NCBI GenBank assembly: GCA_036006425.1
Contig: DASYPQ010000003.1
Span: forward strand, 186,001 to 250,000
Reading direction: 5' to 3'
From: DASYPQ01 sp036006425
GTDB lineage: Bacteria; Planctomycetota; UBA1135; GCA-002686595
DNA: 64,000 bases
Positions within the stretch are counted from its first letter, which is position 1. Every line of letters begins with the position of its first letter. A model generated the notes under the pieces. The model made no database searches, was not told the DNA's origin, and worked only from the letters and a program-made list of their open reading frames with translations. Of the stretch, positions 41,376 to 50,487 are shown in pieces. The translations under genes were made by a program, and so were the position numbers.

Positions 41376-42593
41376 ATGCGGGCGCGAACGAGACGCGGGA
41401 GTTCGTTTCTCGTCTCGTTCGCGCTGGCCCTCCTCGTTCCGTGCGCGAACGCGCAGACGCAGGGGCAGGACGGCAAGGAAGAAGTCCTCGAGAAGGTCGA
41501 TCCGTACACGCACGGCGAGCGCGAGGCGCTCGACAAGGCGGGCTACGTGTCGGAAGGCCCGTTCGAATGGTCCGAGGGCGTCCGCACGGACGAGGTCGCG
41601 GAGACGCTCGGTGCCGGGACCGTGCTCTGGATCGAGACGGCGCACTTCAAGATCGGGTCGACGCTCGCGAGCTACAAGCTCCACAACGACACCCGCGAGG
41701 AGAAGGCCCTCGACGACCAGCTCGCGCGCCTGAAGCCGCGCCTGCAGTGGTACCAGCCGCCGCGGAACCGCCTCGACCCGTGGATGCGCACGCATCTCCT
41801 CGCGCAGCGGCTCGAGAACGTCTACGCCGAGTTCACGGCGGAGTTCGGATTCGCCGGCGGCGAGGCGAGGACGAAGAAGCCGTCGGCCGAGGCGGCACCG
41901 GACACGATCGTCCCTCCGAAGAAGTTCACGGTGCTCCTGACGGAGAAGACGTCGAGCCTCGGCCGCTACCTGAAGCGGTACACCGACCGGGAATCGAGGT
42001 CGTACGATCGCTGCCCGCTCCCCGGGGGCTCGATGTTCCTCGGAGTCAGCGCCGAGGGGCTCCGCACCCAGGGCTTCGACCTCGAAGTCGCCTTCCACTG
42101 CGTCGTCGCCGCCGAGGTGACGCGCAACCTCGTCGACGGCTTCGCGAACTCCTGGTTCACGTGCCCGTACTGGCTCGAGTACGGTCTCGCCCACGTCGCC
42201 GCGCGGAAGGTCGACGAGCGCTTCGTGCCGTCCGCCATCGTGAGCGCGCGCGCGAACGACGAGGACGCGTGGAAATGGGAGCCGCGCGTCCGCGGCCTCG
42301 TCCAGAACGGCGTCGCGCCGGCCTGGACGGACACGCTGGCGTGGGAGAAATGGGAGGACATGAAGACCCCCGGGCACCTCGTCTCCTGGTCGCGCGTGTC
42401 GTGGCTCCTGAAGCGCAAGCCGGACGAGCTGCGGACCTTCCTCATCGGGATGGTGAAGCCCCCCGCCGACCGCGCCGAGGAGGACCACGGGCGGATCGGG
42501 AAGGCGCAGCAGATCGCGGCGGCCCGCACGGCGTTCGGGAAAACCTTCGAGGAGCTCGACGCGCAGTGGCGGAAGGCCGTTCTCCGCAACTAG
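41376..42593 (+). CDS. Secreted protein of unknown function downstream of the selenoprotein pair
   Basis: This 405-residue protein starts at ATG 41376, 17 nt after copy 2, so it is probably in the same operon. A signal peptide ends near CANAQTQ. The middle region (WYQPPRNRLDPWMRTHLLAQRLENVYAEF) and the C-terminal part (WFTCPYWLEYGLAHVAARK) recall planctomycete DUF1570-like peptidases, in which W..EG.A follows an HExxH zinc site. HExxH itself is not visible here; AFHCVVAAEVTRNLV occupies a comparable place. Several Cys residues are present, which could make it a substrate of the neighbouring redox proteins. The function is unresolved. Confidence 0.75.
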   Translation: MRARTRRGSSFLVSFALALLVPCANAQTQGQDGKEEVLEKVDPYTHGEREALDKAGYVSEGPFEWSEGVRTDEVAETLGAGTVLWIETAHFKIGSTLASYKLHNDTREEKALDDQLARLKPRLQWYQPPRNRLDPWMRTHLLAQRLENVYAEFTAEFGFAGGEARTKKPSAEAAPDTIVPPKKFTVLLTEKTSSLGRYLKRYTDRESRSYDRCPLPGGSMFLGVSAEGLRTQGFDLEVAFHCVVAAEVTRNLVDGFANSWFTCPYWLEYGLAHVAARKVDERFVPSAIVSARANDEDAWKWEPRVRGLVQNGVAPAWTDTLAWEKWEDMKTPGHLVSWSRVSWLLKRKPDELRTFLIGMVKPPADRAEEDHGRIGKAQQIAAARTAFGKTFEELDAQWRKAVLRN

Positions 42594-42639
42594 CTCGTTC
42601 GGCTGGCCGAGATCGGCGCGTGCGCTTAGGCTCGGCGGG

Positions 42640-45033
42640 ATGCAGAACTTCCCCAGCGCAGCAGTTCCGACAACGGCGTCCGCGCTCCTCGCGGTGGTAC
42701 TCCTCTCCGCCACGGCTCGCGCCGGAGGATCGCCGGAGAACGCGATCCTGATCGTCGATCCGTCGAATCCGGAATCGCTGTACGTCGCGAACTACTACCG
42801 CGCGGCGCGCGACCTCCCGGCGACGAACATCGTCTACATGAACCCGACGCCGGCGAACTACACGCAGTTCGTCGGCTCGACGCTCGACGGTTTCCTCGGG
42901 TCGCTCGAGAACCTGCGCGTCGCCGACCACGCCGACTACGTGATCCTGCCTTCGGGCGGCTCGTTCTATGTCGACGCGCCCGGGCTCGTGGCGGACCAGT
43001 GCTTCCCGGTCACGCGCTTCTCCTCGATCGCGCCGTACGTGCTCGCGCGCGAGAGCAACGCGATCCTCGCCGGGACGGACTCGACGCTGCCGAACGGCTA
43101 CTTCCGCGTCTCGGACGAGGCGCGCGCGTTCGACTCCTCGGTCGGATGGGCGTCCGGCTCGCCGCAGATGGGCGGCTCGCGCTATTTCATCGGCGCGATG
43201 CTCGGGTACACGGGCACGCTCGGGAACACGCTTCCCGAAGTCCTCGCGATGATCGACCGCAGCGTCGCGGTCGACGCCGCGCAGCCGGCCGGGACCTTCT
43301 TTTTCATGCACACGAACGACATCGCGCGCTCGGGCCCGCGCGACCAGGCGTTCCCCGCGGCGGTGAGCTCGATCATCGGGTTCGGCGGCGCCGCGCAGCT
43401 CCTCTTCGCCGATCTGCCCCTCGGGAACTTCGACTGCATGGGGATCATGACCGGTCTCGCCGATCCGGACATCGACGGCGCGAACCTCGCGATCCTGCCC
43501 GGCGCGTTCTGCGACCACCTGACGAGCTACGCCGCGACGCTCGACAGTCCGTCGCAGACGAAGATGACGCGCTGGATCGCGAAGGGCGCGAGCGGCACGA
43601 CGGGAACGGTCGAGGAACCGTGCAACTACTCCGGGAAGTTCGTGCACGCACGACTCCACGTCTTCTACCGGCAGGGTCTCTCGCTCGGCGAATCGTGGTT
43701 CCGCAGCCACGGGTTCGCGCCGTTCCAGACGCTGTTCATCGGCGATCCGCTGACGCGGCCGTACGCGTACCTGCCGCACGTCACGCTCGACGGCGTGCCC
43801 GCGGGACCGGTGGCGAACACGATCCCGCTGTACCCGCACGCGACGACGAACCACCCGACGGCCCACATCGCGAGCTTCGAGCTCCTGATCGACGGCGTCT
43901 CGCGCTCGAAGTGCCTGCCGAACGGGCACTTCGTCCTCGACACGACCGTGCTCGCGGACGGATTCCACGAATGGCGCGCGCTCGCGTACGACGACACGCT
44001 CGCGCGATCGGTCGGACGGAGCGTCGGAGCGATCCTCGTGTCGAACCGCGGGCGCGTCGCGACGATCTCCCCGGGCGGCGCGACCGGCGATCTCTCGACG
44101 CGATTCGACTTCACGGCGTCCGGCACCGGCGGGACCGTGCAGGAGCTGCGCCTCCTGCAGGGCAATCGCGTCGTCGCCGCGGGCTCGGGCTCGCCGGCGA
44201 CGCTGTCCGTGCGCGGCCGGAGCCTCGGCGCGGGCCACCTCGCGCTCGTGCTCGAAGCGCAGTTCACGGACGGCGCGCTCGCGCGGAGCCTGCCCGTCGA
44301 CGTGACGATCGCGACGACGTCGGGGGCACCCAGCGGGTCCGTTCCCGTCGCGTCCGCGTACACGAAGCACGTGCTCACGACGCAGGCCGCGGTCGTCGAG
44401 CTCCCCGCGGAGTTCGACGACGCGCTGACCTCGGCGAGCTACGCCCTTCTCACGAGCCCCGCGCAGGCCGCCGTGATCGGCGGCGGGACCGGGCCGTACC
44501 GGATCGTGCGGCCGAACGCCGGCGCGTCGGGGTCCGACACGATGACCTTCCAGGTGACGACGCCGTCGGGAGCGTCGAACGTCGCGACCGTGACGCTCGT
44601 CTACGACGCGCCGTTCGTGTGCACGCCTCCGGCGAACTACTGCGTGACCTCGCCGAACTCGGCCGGACCGGGGGCCACGATGGACTGGGCCGGGAGCACG
44701 AGCCACGGAGCGAACGACCTGACGCTGTTCGCGTACGGTTGCCCGCCGCTGAAGCTCGGCCTCTTCATCTACGGCACGACGGCCGCGCAGATCCCGCTCG
44801 GGAACGGCTTCCGCTGCATCGCGAACCCGCTGTTCCGGCTCGGGACGACGACGACGAACGGATTCGGCGACGCGACGTTCCTCGTCGACTACGCGAGGCA
44901 CCCGGCGGACGCCGGCGCCGGCGCGATCACGATCGGCTCGACCCAGCGGTTCCAGATGTGGTTCCGCGACCCGGCGGCCGGCGGCGCGCGGACGAACCTG
45001 ACGGACGGGTTGGCGGTGACGATCTGTCCGTGA
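42640..45033 (+). CDS. TIGR03790-family secreted protein with Cys-rich C-terminal domain
   Basis: This 797-residue protein has a signal peptide of about 28 residues (LLAVVLLSATARAGG). Residues 30-375 match the TIGR03790 type: NAILIVDPSNPESLYVANYY, HADYVILPSGG, SGKFVHARLHVFYRQGLSLGESW and FQTLFIGDPLTRPYAY. Two Ig-like beta domains follow (about 380-650). The last 140 residues (NYCVTSPNSAGPGATMDW, CPPLKLGLFIYG, NGFRCIANPLFRLG, FQMWFRDPA) resemble the C-terminal domain of the 1004-2821 protein. The protein is probably surface-exposed. It runs in the same direction as the selenoprotein genes but lies 46 nt beyond their partner. Confidence 0.82.
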   Translation: MQNFPSAAVPTTASALLAVVLLSATARAGGSPENAILIVDPSNPESLYVANYYRAARDLPATNIVYMNPTPANYTQFVGSTLDGFLGSLENLRVADHADYVILPSGGSFYVDAPGLVADQCFPVTRFSSIAPYVLARESNAILAGTDSTLPNGYFRVSDEARAFDSSVGWASGSPQMGGSRYFIGAMLGYTGTLGNTLPEVLAMIDRSVAVDAAQPAGTFFFMHTNDIARSGPRDQAFPAAVSSIIGFGGAAQLLFADLPLGNFDCMGIMTGLADPDIDGANLAILPGAFCDHLTSYAATLDSPSQTKMTRWIAKGASGTTGTVEEPCNYSGKFVHARLHVFYRQGLSLGESWFRSHGFAPFQTLFIGDPLTRPYAYLPHVTLDGVPAGPVANTIPLYPHATTNHPTAHIASFELLIDGVSRSKCLPNGHFVLDTTVLADGFHEWRALAYDDTLARSVGRSVGAILVSNRGRVATISPGGATGDLSTRFDFTASGTGGTVQELRLLQGNRVVAAGSGSPATLSVRGRSLGAGHLALVLEAQFTDGALARSLPVDVTIATTSGAPSGSVPVASAYTKHVLTTQAAVVELPAEFDDALTSASYALLTSPAQAAVIGGGTGPYRIVRPNAGASGSDTMTFQVTTPSGASNVATVTLVYDAPFVCTPPANYCVTSPNSAGPGATMDWAGSTSHGANDLTLFAYGCPPLKLGLFIYGTTAAQIPLGNGFRCIANPLFRLGTTTTNGFGDATFLVDYARHPADAGAGAITIGSTQRFQMWFRDPAAGGARTNLTDGLAVTICP

Positions 45034-45040
45034 GACGCGG

Positions 45041-45847
45041 CTAGGCCCGGCTCGCCCTGACGCGATTGCGCTCGTCGACGCTGCGCGCGCCTTCGAGGAT
45101 CAGCGACATCGCCGTCATCCGGATGCCGCGGTTTGCGTGCATCGGCGGACCCGCCCAGAACGAGAAGCGCGTCATCGGCGCGACGAGGAGCCGATTGAAG
45201 AGGAGCTGGATCTGCGTCCGCAGCGCGCCGTACAGCTGCTCGCCGGTCACGAGCTTCTGGCGCAGCAGCATCTCGCCGAGCCGCTCCGACGCGAACACCT
45301 TCCGCACCATCTCCAGCATCTCGCGGTCGATCGCGCCGTGCAGGACGAGGACGTCGCCGAGTCGGTGCCCTTCGGGCATCCGGTTCACGTCGACGTGCAG
45401 GATGAAGCCGTCCTGCACCTCGACCGCGTACACCTCGGCCGGCGTCACGACCTCGACGATGCCCGTCTTGTTCTGCGTGCTGAGGAATCCCAGGAGGTCG
45501 GGGATCGCGACGCAGCTGCCGTAGCCGCGCAGCGTGAGCGTGTGCTTCGCGCTCGGCGGCGTGTCCTGCGACCGCGTCAGCGTCGGCGGATCCGCTTCAG
45601 CGAGGTCGCGGCCGCGCAGCATCTTCTTCAGCAGGCTCGGGCTCGGCGGTTTCTTGTCGAGATCGTCCTGGGCGTTCGCCGGATCCTTCTCGAGGGATGC
45701 GAGAGCGCGCGCCACGAACTGATCGACGCCGTCGAGACGCGCGGGATGGATGGTGACGCCGGCCCGCGCGAGCGACTTCACCTGCTTGGCGAGGCGCTGG
45801 CACGCGATGTCGAGCGCCATGAGCTTGAGCTGTCGGTCGACTTCCAT
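45041..45847 (-). CDS. DUF4388 (PATAN-like) signalling protein
   Basis: This 268-residue protein starts at ATG 45847. The N-terminal 95 residues are helical. The DUF4388 domain follows: LRGYGSCVAIPDLLGFLSTQNKTGIVEVV, GFILHVDVNRMPEGHRLGDVLVLHGAI, LGEMLLRQKLVTGEQLYGALRTQIQLLFNRLL, and FSFWAGPPM. In other bacteria this domain sits in gliding and two-component signalling proteins, often with PilZ or response-regulator modules. None is attached here. It is cytosolic by sequence and is separated by 74 nt from mnmG upstream. Confidence 0.8.
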   Translation of the reverse strand: MEVDRQLKLMALDIACQRLAKQVKSLARAGVTIHPARLDGVDQFVARALASLEKDPANAQDDLDKKPPSPSLLKKMLRGRDLAEADPPTLTRSQDTPPSAKHTLTLRGYGSCVAIPDLLGFLSTQNKTGIVEVVTPAEVYAVEVQDGFILHVDVNRMPEGHRLGDVLVLHGAIDREMLEMVRKVFASERLGEMLLRQKLVTGEQLYGALRTQIQLLFNRLLVAPMTRFSFWAGPPMHANRGIRMTAMSLILEGARSVDERNRVRASRA

Positions 45848-45921
45848 GGGGTGGTCTCCCCGTATCGGCACGTCGAGCCGCGCTCGTGAGGCCCCGGTTC
45901 CCCGAGGAATCGTTTCCGGGA

Positions 45922-47820
45922 CTAGGGCCTTGCGGCCTCGCGCCGGCGCCGCTCGACGTGCACCGCGAGGAGGGCGACGTCCGGCGGCCGCACGCCCGCG
46001 ATCCTCGACGCCTGGCCGAGGGTGCGCGGCCGGAAGCGCGAGAGCTTGTCCTTCGCCTCGTTCGCGAGCCCCGTGAGCGCACGGAAGTCGATGTCGAGCG
46101 GGATCTCGACCGCTTCCTGGCGGCGCATCCGCTCGACGTTCTCGCCCTGCCGCTCGACGTAGCCGGAGTACTTCACGTCGATCTCGAACGATTCCGCGAT
46201 CTCGGGGTCGAGCTCGAGCGCGGCGACTTCCGGGTGCGCCGCCGCGAGCCCCGCGAAGGTCACCTCCGGCCGCTTCAGGAGCTCGATCAGAGTCCGTCCC
46301 CCGTCGGCGGGGCTGCGCGCGGATTCGAGCAGCGCGCGCGCGCGCTTCTTCGCGGCGACGCGGGAGCCGAGGCGCGCGATGGCGTCCGCCCCCACGAGTC
46401 CGATCTCCGCCGCGCGCGGCACGAGCCGCTCCTCCGCCGTGTCGCCGCGCAGGAGCAGGCGGTACTCCGCGCGGCTCGTGAACATGCGGTACGGCTCGGT
46501 CGGATTCGACGTGACGAGATCGTCGACCATGACGCCGACGTACGCCTCGTCGCGTCCGAGCACGAACGCGCCGCGACCCTGGACCCACAGGGCCGCGTTC
46601 GCGCCCGCGACGAGACCCTGTCCCGCGGCTTCCTCGTACCCCGACGTGCCGTTGATCTGCCCGGCGAGGAAGAGGCCCGCGACGCTCTTCACGGCGAGCG
46701 TGTCGGAGAGCTGCGACGGCTGCGCGAAGTCGTACTCGACCGCGTACCCGTGGCGCAGGAACTCGGCGCGCTCGAGCCCGGGGATCGTGCGCAGGAAGGC
46801 TTCCTGCACCTCGCCGGGCAGCGACGTCGAGACGCCGTTCACGTAGACGACGTCGGTCGAGAGGCTCTCGGGCTCGAGGAACACCTGGTGGCGGTCCTTG
46901 TCCGCGAAGCGCATGACCTTGTCCTCGACGGACGGGCAGTAGCGCGGGCCGACGCCCTGGATCCTCCCCGCGTACATCGGCGCGCGGTGGATGTTCGCGC
47001 GGATGACGTCGTGCGTCCGTTCGGTGGTCCACGTGACGTGGCAGGCGATCTGCGGGAGCACCGGGAACGTCGCGCGGTCCGTCGCGGCGGCGAACGGCAC
47101 CGGTCGGGCGTCGCCCGGCTGCACCTCGAGGCGATCCCAGTCGATGCTTGCCCGCGCGAGGCGCGGCGGCGTGCCCGTCTTCAGCCGGCCGAGCACGATC
47201 CCGAGCGCCTCCATCTCGCGCGAAAGGCCTTCACTGGTCCCCTCGCCCGCGCGCCCGCCGGCCTTCTGCGCCTCGCCGGTGTGCATCACCGCGCGCAGGA
47301 ACGTCCCCGTGGTCACGACGACCGCCGCGGCGGCGAGCTCGCGCCCGTCGGCGAGGCGGACGCCGGCGACGCGCGGGAGGCCGCCTCCGCCGCGCTCGAC
47401 CAGGAATCCGGCGCCCGCCCCTTCGATCACCTCGAGGTTCTCGGACTCGAGGACGAGACGCGTCACGGCTTCGCGGTACAGGTGGCGATCCGACTGGCAG
47501 CGCGGCCCGCGGACCGCGTGGCCCTTGCCCGTGTTCAACATCCGGAACTGGATCCCGGTCGCGTCCGCGACGCGCCCCATCGCGCCGCCGAGCGCGTCGA
47601 CCTCGCGGACGATCTGTCCCTTGCCGAGCCCGCCGATCGCGGGATTGCAGCTCATCTCGCCGATGCGATCCGCCCGCAACGTGACGAGCGCCGTCCTCGC
47701 GCCGAGGCGCGCGGCGGCGAGTGCCGCCTCGATCCCGGCGTGGCCGCCGCCGACGACGAGGACGTCGAACGATCGGGCCGCGCGCTCGGGCGGCGGATGG
47801 GGATGTGCGGCGGGGTTCAT
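45922..47820 (-). CDS. mnmG: tRNA uridine 5-carboxymethylaminomethyl modification enzyme MnmG
   Basis: This 632-residue protein is the FAD-dependent subunit that, with MnmE, modifies C5 of the wobble uridine. The FAD motif is VLVVGGGHAGIEAALAAARLG. Family signatures include MSCNPAIGGLGKGQIVREVDALGG, GIQFRMLNTGKGHAVRGPR, GRLKTGTPPR, RYCPSVEDKV, GTSGYEEAAGQGL and TSRAEYRLLLRGDTAEERL. Length is standard. mnmE is not in the window, but mnmA at 35488 acts on the same base. Confidence 0.95.
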   Translation of the reverse strand: MNPAAHPHPPPERAARSFDVLVVGGGHAGIEAALAAARLGARTALVTLRADRIGEMSCNPAIGGLGKGQIVREVDALGGAMGRVADATGIQFRMLNTGKGHAVRGPRCQSDRHLYREAVTRLVLESENLEVIEGAGAGFLVERGGGGLPRVAGVRLADGRELAAAAVVVTTGTFLRAVMHTGEAQKAGGRAGEGTSEGLSREMEALGIVLGRLKTGTPPRLARASIDWDRLEVQPGDARPVPFAAATDRATFPVLPQIACHVTWTTERTHDVIRANIHRAPMYAGRIQGVGPRYCPSVEDKVMRFADKDRHQVFLEPESLSTDVVYVNGVSTSLPGEVQEAFLRTIPGLERAEFLRHGYAVEYDFAQPSQLSDTLAVKSVAGLFLAGQINGTSGYEEAAGQGLVAGANAALWVQGRGAFVLGRDEAYVGVMVDDLVTSNPTEPYRMFTSRAEYRLLLRGDTAEERLVPRAAEIGLVGADAIARLGSRVAAKKRARALLESARSPADGGRTLIELLKRPEVTFAGLAAAHPEVAALELDPEIAESFEIDVKYSGYVERQGENVERMRRQEAVEIPLDIDFRALTGLANEAKDKLSRFRPRTLGQASRIAGVRPPDVALLAVHVERRRREAARP

Positions 47821-47919
47821 GGCGGCGGAACGGGGGCGACCATTGGATCCGGCGCGGGCTCGCCTGTCATCCAGGGGCCCGCCTCAACCGCGGCGCCCTC
47901 GACGGTCGAAAGCCATTGC

Positions 47920-48102
47920 GTGCGCTCCTGGATCTTCCGCAACCGCCTGCGACTGCGCGCCATCTACGGACCGCGCCCGTCGCTGCGGCCGGCGGCCGGC
48001 GTCCGTCCGGCCGGCGCCCCGCGGGAAGGCCCGGAGCCCGTGCGGGTGCCCGCCGTGCTCGAGCGGCACGGGCGACACACGATCCTGCGCACGCGCGCGT
48101 AG
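47920..48102 (+). CDS. Possible 60-residue basic protein in the mnmG upstream gap
   Basis: The 339-bp gap between mnmG (47820) and the gene at 48160 has one candidate. A frame opening at GTG 47920 (VRSWIFRNRLRLRAIYGPRP) ends at TAG 48102. Third positions are almost all G or C, as in real genes here. The product is very rich in Arg and Pro. There is no evident ribosome-binding site and no known family, and GC-rich DNA makes such frames by chance. The rest of the gap presumably carries the divergent promoters. Confidence 0.25.
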   Translation: MRSWIFRNRLRLRAIYGPRPSLRPAAGVRPAGAPREGPEPVRVPAVLERHGRHTILRTRA

Positions 48103-48159
48103 TCGCCGGCTTGGCCGTGCAACCGGGTTCGACTAGGGTTGTAGACCCCGGCTCGACCC

Positions 48160-49503
48160 ATGCTGCGTCGCCTCGATCCCCTCCCCGCGGTCTCCGCCCT
48201 CGTCCTAGCCCTGGCGCCGCTCCTCGCCGCGGCCGGCGACGGGACTCCGACTGCGCACCAGGAGGGCGGGCGTCTCTCCCTCCAGGACCTCCTCGCGCGG
48301 ATGAAGAAGATGCGCGACGAGCGCGTCGGGGAGCTCAAGGGCAGCGTCGACCAGATCCTCCGCGCGCTCGACACCGAGGCGCAGACGCACCGGCAGGCCG
48401 GGCTCTCCGAGCAGAAGGACCGCCTCGTCGCGCTCGGTTCGGAGTGCGCTCCGCTCCTCGTCGACGCGATCGATCCGGGCGAGAACCCGGACGACACGGC
48501 GCGCCTGCGCGCGCTGACGATCACGCAGGCGCTCGTCGAGCAGCGCTCCCCCGCGATCACAGCGCGCCTCGTCGAGATCGCGCGCACCGGCTCGAACGAG
48601 GGCAAGCTCAACGCGACGAAGGCGCTCGCGGCGTCGCCCGACGTGGAGCGCGCGAGCGCCGTCCTCGCCGAGGTCTTCCGCTCCTCCGCCGGCCCGCTGA
48701 AGCGCGCCGCGCTCGCGGGCATCGCGCACCTCGGCGGGCCGGAGAACGACAAGGTGATCGCCACCGCGCTCTCCGCGGGCGACTCGGAGACGATCAAGCT
48801 CTCGCTCGACGCTCTCGCGAACGCGCACGCGACAGCGTTCGCGCCGAGGGTGCTCAAGCTCACGGCCGCGCCGCGCGACGCCGCGCCGTACGTCGAGGAG
48901 ATCCTCGGCTACTACCGCGCGTGCCCGGAAGTCGTCGACAAGGCCCACATCCTGGCGCTCGCGCGTCTCGCGGGCGAGATCGGCGTCCCGAACGACGCAC
49001 GCGGGAAGATCCTGGACCTGCTCCCGAAGTTCGCGAGCAAGTTCGACGCCGACGTGAAGAAGGAGCTCCGGCAACTCGCCGGTTCGCCGACGCGCGAGGT
49101 CCGCGAGGGCGCGCTCGCGACGCTGTACCTCTCCGGCGATCGCAACGCGCGGAAGGAGCTCCTCGCCGACTACGACGAGCAGATCGACCGCAACAAGCAG
49201 TGGGCGGCGAGCTACGAGGCGCGCGGCAACGTGTACTACCGCATCGGCGAGTACCGCGAGGCGATCCAGGACTACAAGAAGTCGCTCCTGCTCGCCGCGA
49301 GCGACATCCGCGCGCACACCGACACGTGCTACATCGGCCTCGCGCGGTGCTACATGCAGCAGGGCAAGCTCAAGGAAGCGCACGAGCAGCTCGAGAACGG
49401 CCCGCTCTCGAACAAGCAGCTCGTCGATCTCTCGAAGGAGCCCCTGTTCCAGAAGCTCGTCGAGCACCCGAAGTTCGGGAAGATCTTCAAGGCGACCGAG
49501 TGA
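48160..49503 (+). CDS. Secreted HEAT/TPR repeat protein
   Basis: This 447-residue protein has a signal peptide of about 26 residues (SALVLALAPLLAAAG). A coiled-coil stretch follows, then HEAT-like repeats (residues about 90-330, for example GPLKRAALAGIAHLGGPENDKV). A C-terminal TPR pair (NKQWAASYEARGNVYYRIGEYREAIQDYKKSLLLAA, IGLARCYMQQGKLKEAHEQLE) closes the protein. No enzymatic motif is present, so a periplasmic scaffold is likely. The deacetylase gene begins 20 nt later and is probably in the same transcript. Confidence 0.85.
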   Translation: MLRRLDPLPAVSALVLALAPLLAAAGDGTPTAHQEGGRLSLQDLLARMKKMRDERVGELKGSVDQILRALDTEAQTHRQAGLSEQKDRLVALGSECAPLLVDAIDPGENPDDTARLRALTITQALVEQRSPAITARLVEIARTGSNEGKLNATKALAASPDVERASAVLAEVFRSSAGPLKRAALAGIAHLGGPENDKVIATALSAGDSETIKLSLDALANAHATAFAPRVLKLTAAPRDAAPYVEEILGYYRACPEVVDKAHILALARLAGEIGVPNDARGKILDLLPKFASKFDADVKKELRQLAGSPTREVREGALATLYLSGDRNARKELLADYDEQIDRNKQWAASYEARGNVYYRIGEYREAIQDYKKSLLLAASDIRAHTDTCYIGLARCYMQQGKLKEAHEQLENGPLSNKQLVDLSKEPLFQKLVEHPKFGKIFKATE

Positions 49504-49523
49504 GCCTTGGCCCCGGGTGAGCC

Positions 49524-50477
49524 GTGGCGACGACCGCCTACCTCACGAGCCCCGCGTTCGCGCGCCACGACACGGGATCGTCGCACCCCGAGAGGGCGGC
49601 GCGCCTGCTCGCGATCGAGCGACGCCTCGAAGCGAGCGGCCTCCTCGCGGAGCTCGCGGTCGAGCAGGCGCCCGACGCGACGCGTGAGCAGCTCCTGGCG
49701 GTGCACGACGCCGCGCACGTCGACCGCGTGGAGGCGGCGATCGCGCGCGGCGCCCGGGTCCTCGACGAGGGCGACACGCGCGTCTCCTCGGAGTCCTTCC
49801 GCGCCGCGCTCGCGGCGGCGGGCGGCGCCGTGCGCGCCGTCGATCTCGTCCTCGACGGAGCGGCCGACCACGCATTCATCGGGGCGCGTCCGCCCGGTCA
49901 CCACGCGGAGCGCGGCGAGGCGATGGGATTCTGCCTGTTCAACAACGCCGCCGTCGCGGCGGCGCACCTGCGGCGTGACCGCGGCGTCGCCCGCGTCGCG
50001 ATCCTCGACTGGGACGTGCACCACGGCAACGGGACGCAGCATCTCTTCGAACGGGATCCGACGGTCTTCTACGCGAGCCTGCACCAGTGGCCGCTCTACC
50101 CCGGGACGGGGAGCGCGAAGGAGCGCGGGATCGGCGCGGGTGAAGGCGCGACCTTGAACTGCCCGCAGCCGCCGGGCGCTGGTGATCGCGAGTGGCTCGC
50201 GGCGCTCGAGGACGAGATCCTTCCCGCGTTCGAGGCGTTCGACCCGGAGTTCATCGTCGTCTCCGCCGGATTCGACGCCCACGCGCGCGATCCGCTGGCG
50301 CAGACGCGGCTCTCGACGGCGGCTTTCGGGCAGATGACGTCCGCGGTGCTCGACCTCGCGCGCCGGCGCTGCCGCGGGCGCCTCGTCTCGCTCCTCGAGG
50401 GCGGATACGACCTCGACGCGCTCGCCGAATCGGTCGAAGCGCACGTCGCCGGACTGGTCTCGTCCCGCGCCGGCTAG
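49524..50477 (+). CDS. Histone-deacetylase-family hydrolase
   Basis: This 317-residue protein starts at GTG 49524. It belongs to the arginase/HDAC fold with RPPGHHAERGEAMGFCLFNNAA. The zinc ligands are Asp and His in LDWDVHHGNGTQ and Asp in SAGFDAHARDPL. The final signature is LLEGGYDLDALAESV. Bacterial members act on acetylpolyamines, acetoin-pathway substrates or acetylated proteins. The sequence does not resolve which. It is cytosolic. Confidence 0.92.
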   Translation: MATTAYLTSPAFARHDTGSSHPERAARLLAIERRLEASGLLAELAVEQAPDATREQLLAVHDAAHVDRVEAAIARGARVLDEGDTRVSSESFRAALAAAGGAVRAVDLVLDGAADHAFIGARPPGHHAERGEAMGFCLFNNAAVAAAHLRRDRGVARVAILDWDVHHGNGTQHLFERDPTVFYASLHQWPLYPGTGSAKERGIGAGEGATLNCPQPPGAGDREWLAALEDEILPAFEAFDPEFIVVSAGFDAHARDPLAQTRLSTAAFGQMTSAVLDLARRRCRGRLVSLLEGGYDLDALAESVEAHVAGLVSSRAG

Positions 50478-50487
50478 GGCGCGCGGC

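Noticed and set aside
45886..47700. Long plus-strand open frame opposite mnmG
   Set aside because: It is antisense to a clearly conserved gene and has low-complexity composition. Only its last 60 codons, outside mnmG, were kept as a weak candidate.
49524..50477. HDAC-like gene as a recent transfer from eukaryotes
   Set aside because: HDAC-family deacetylases are common in bacteria, and its codon usage matches the neighbours.
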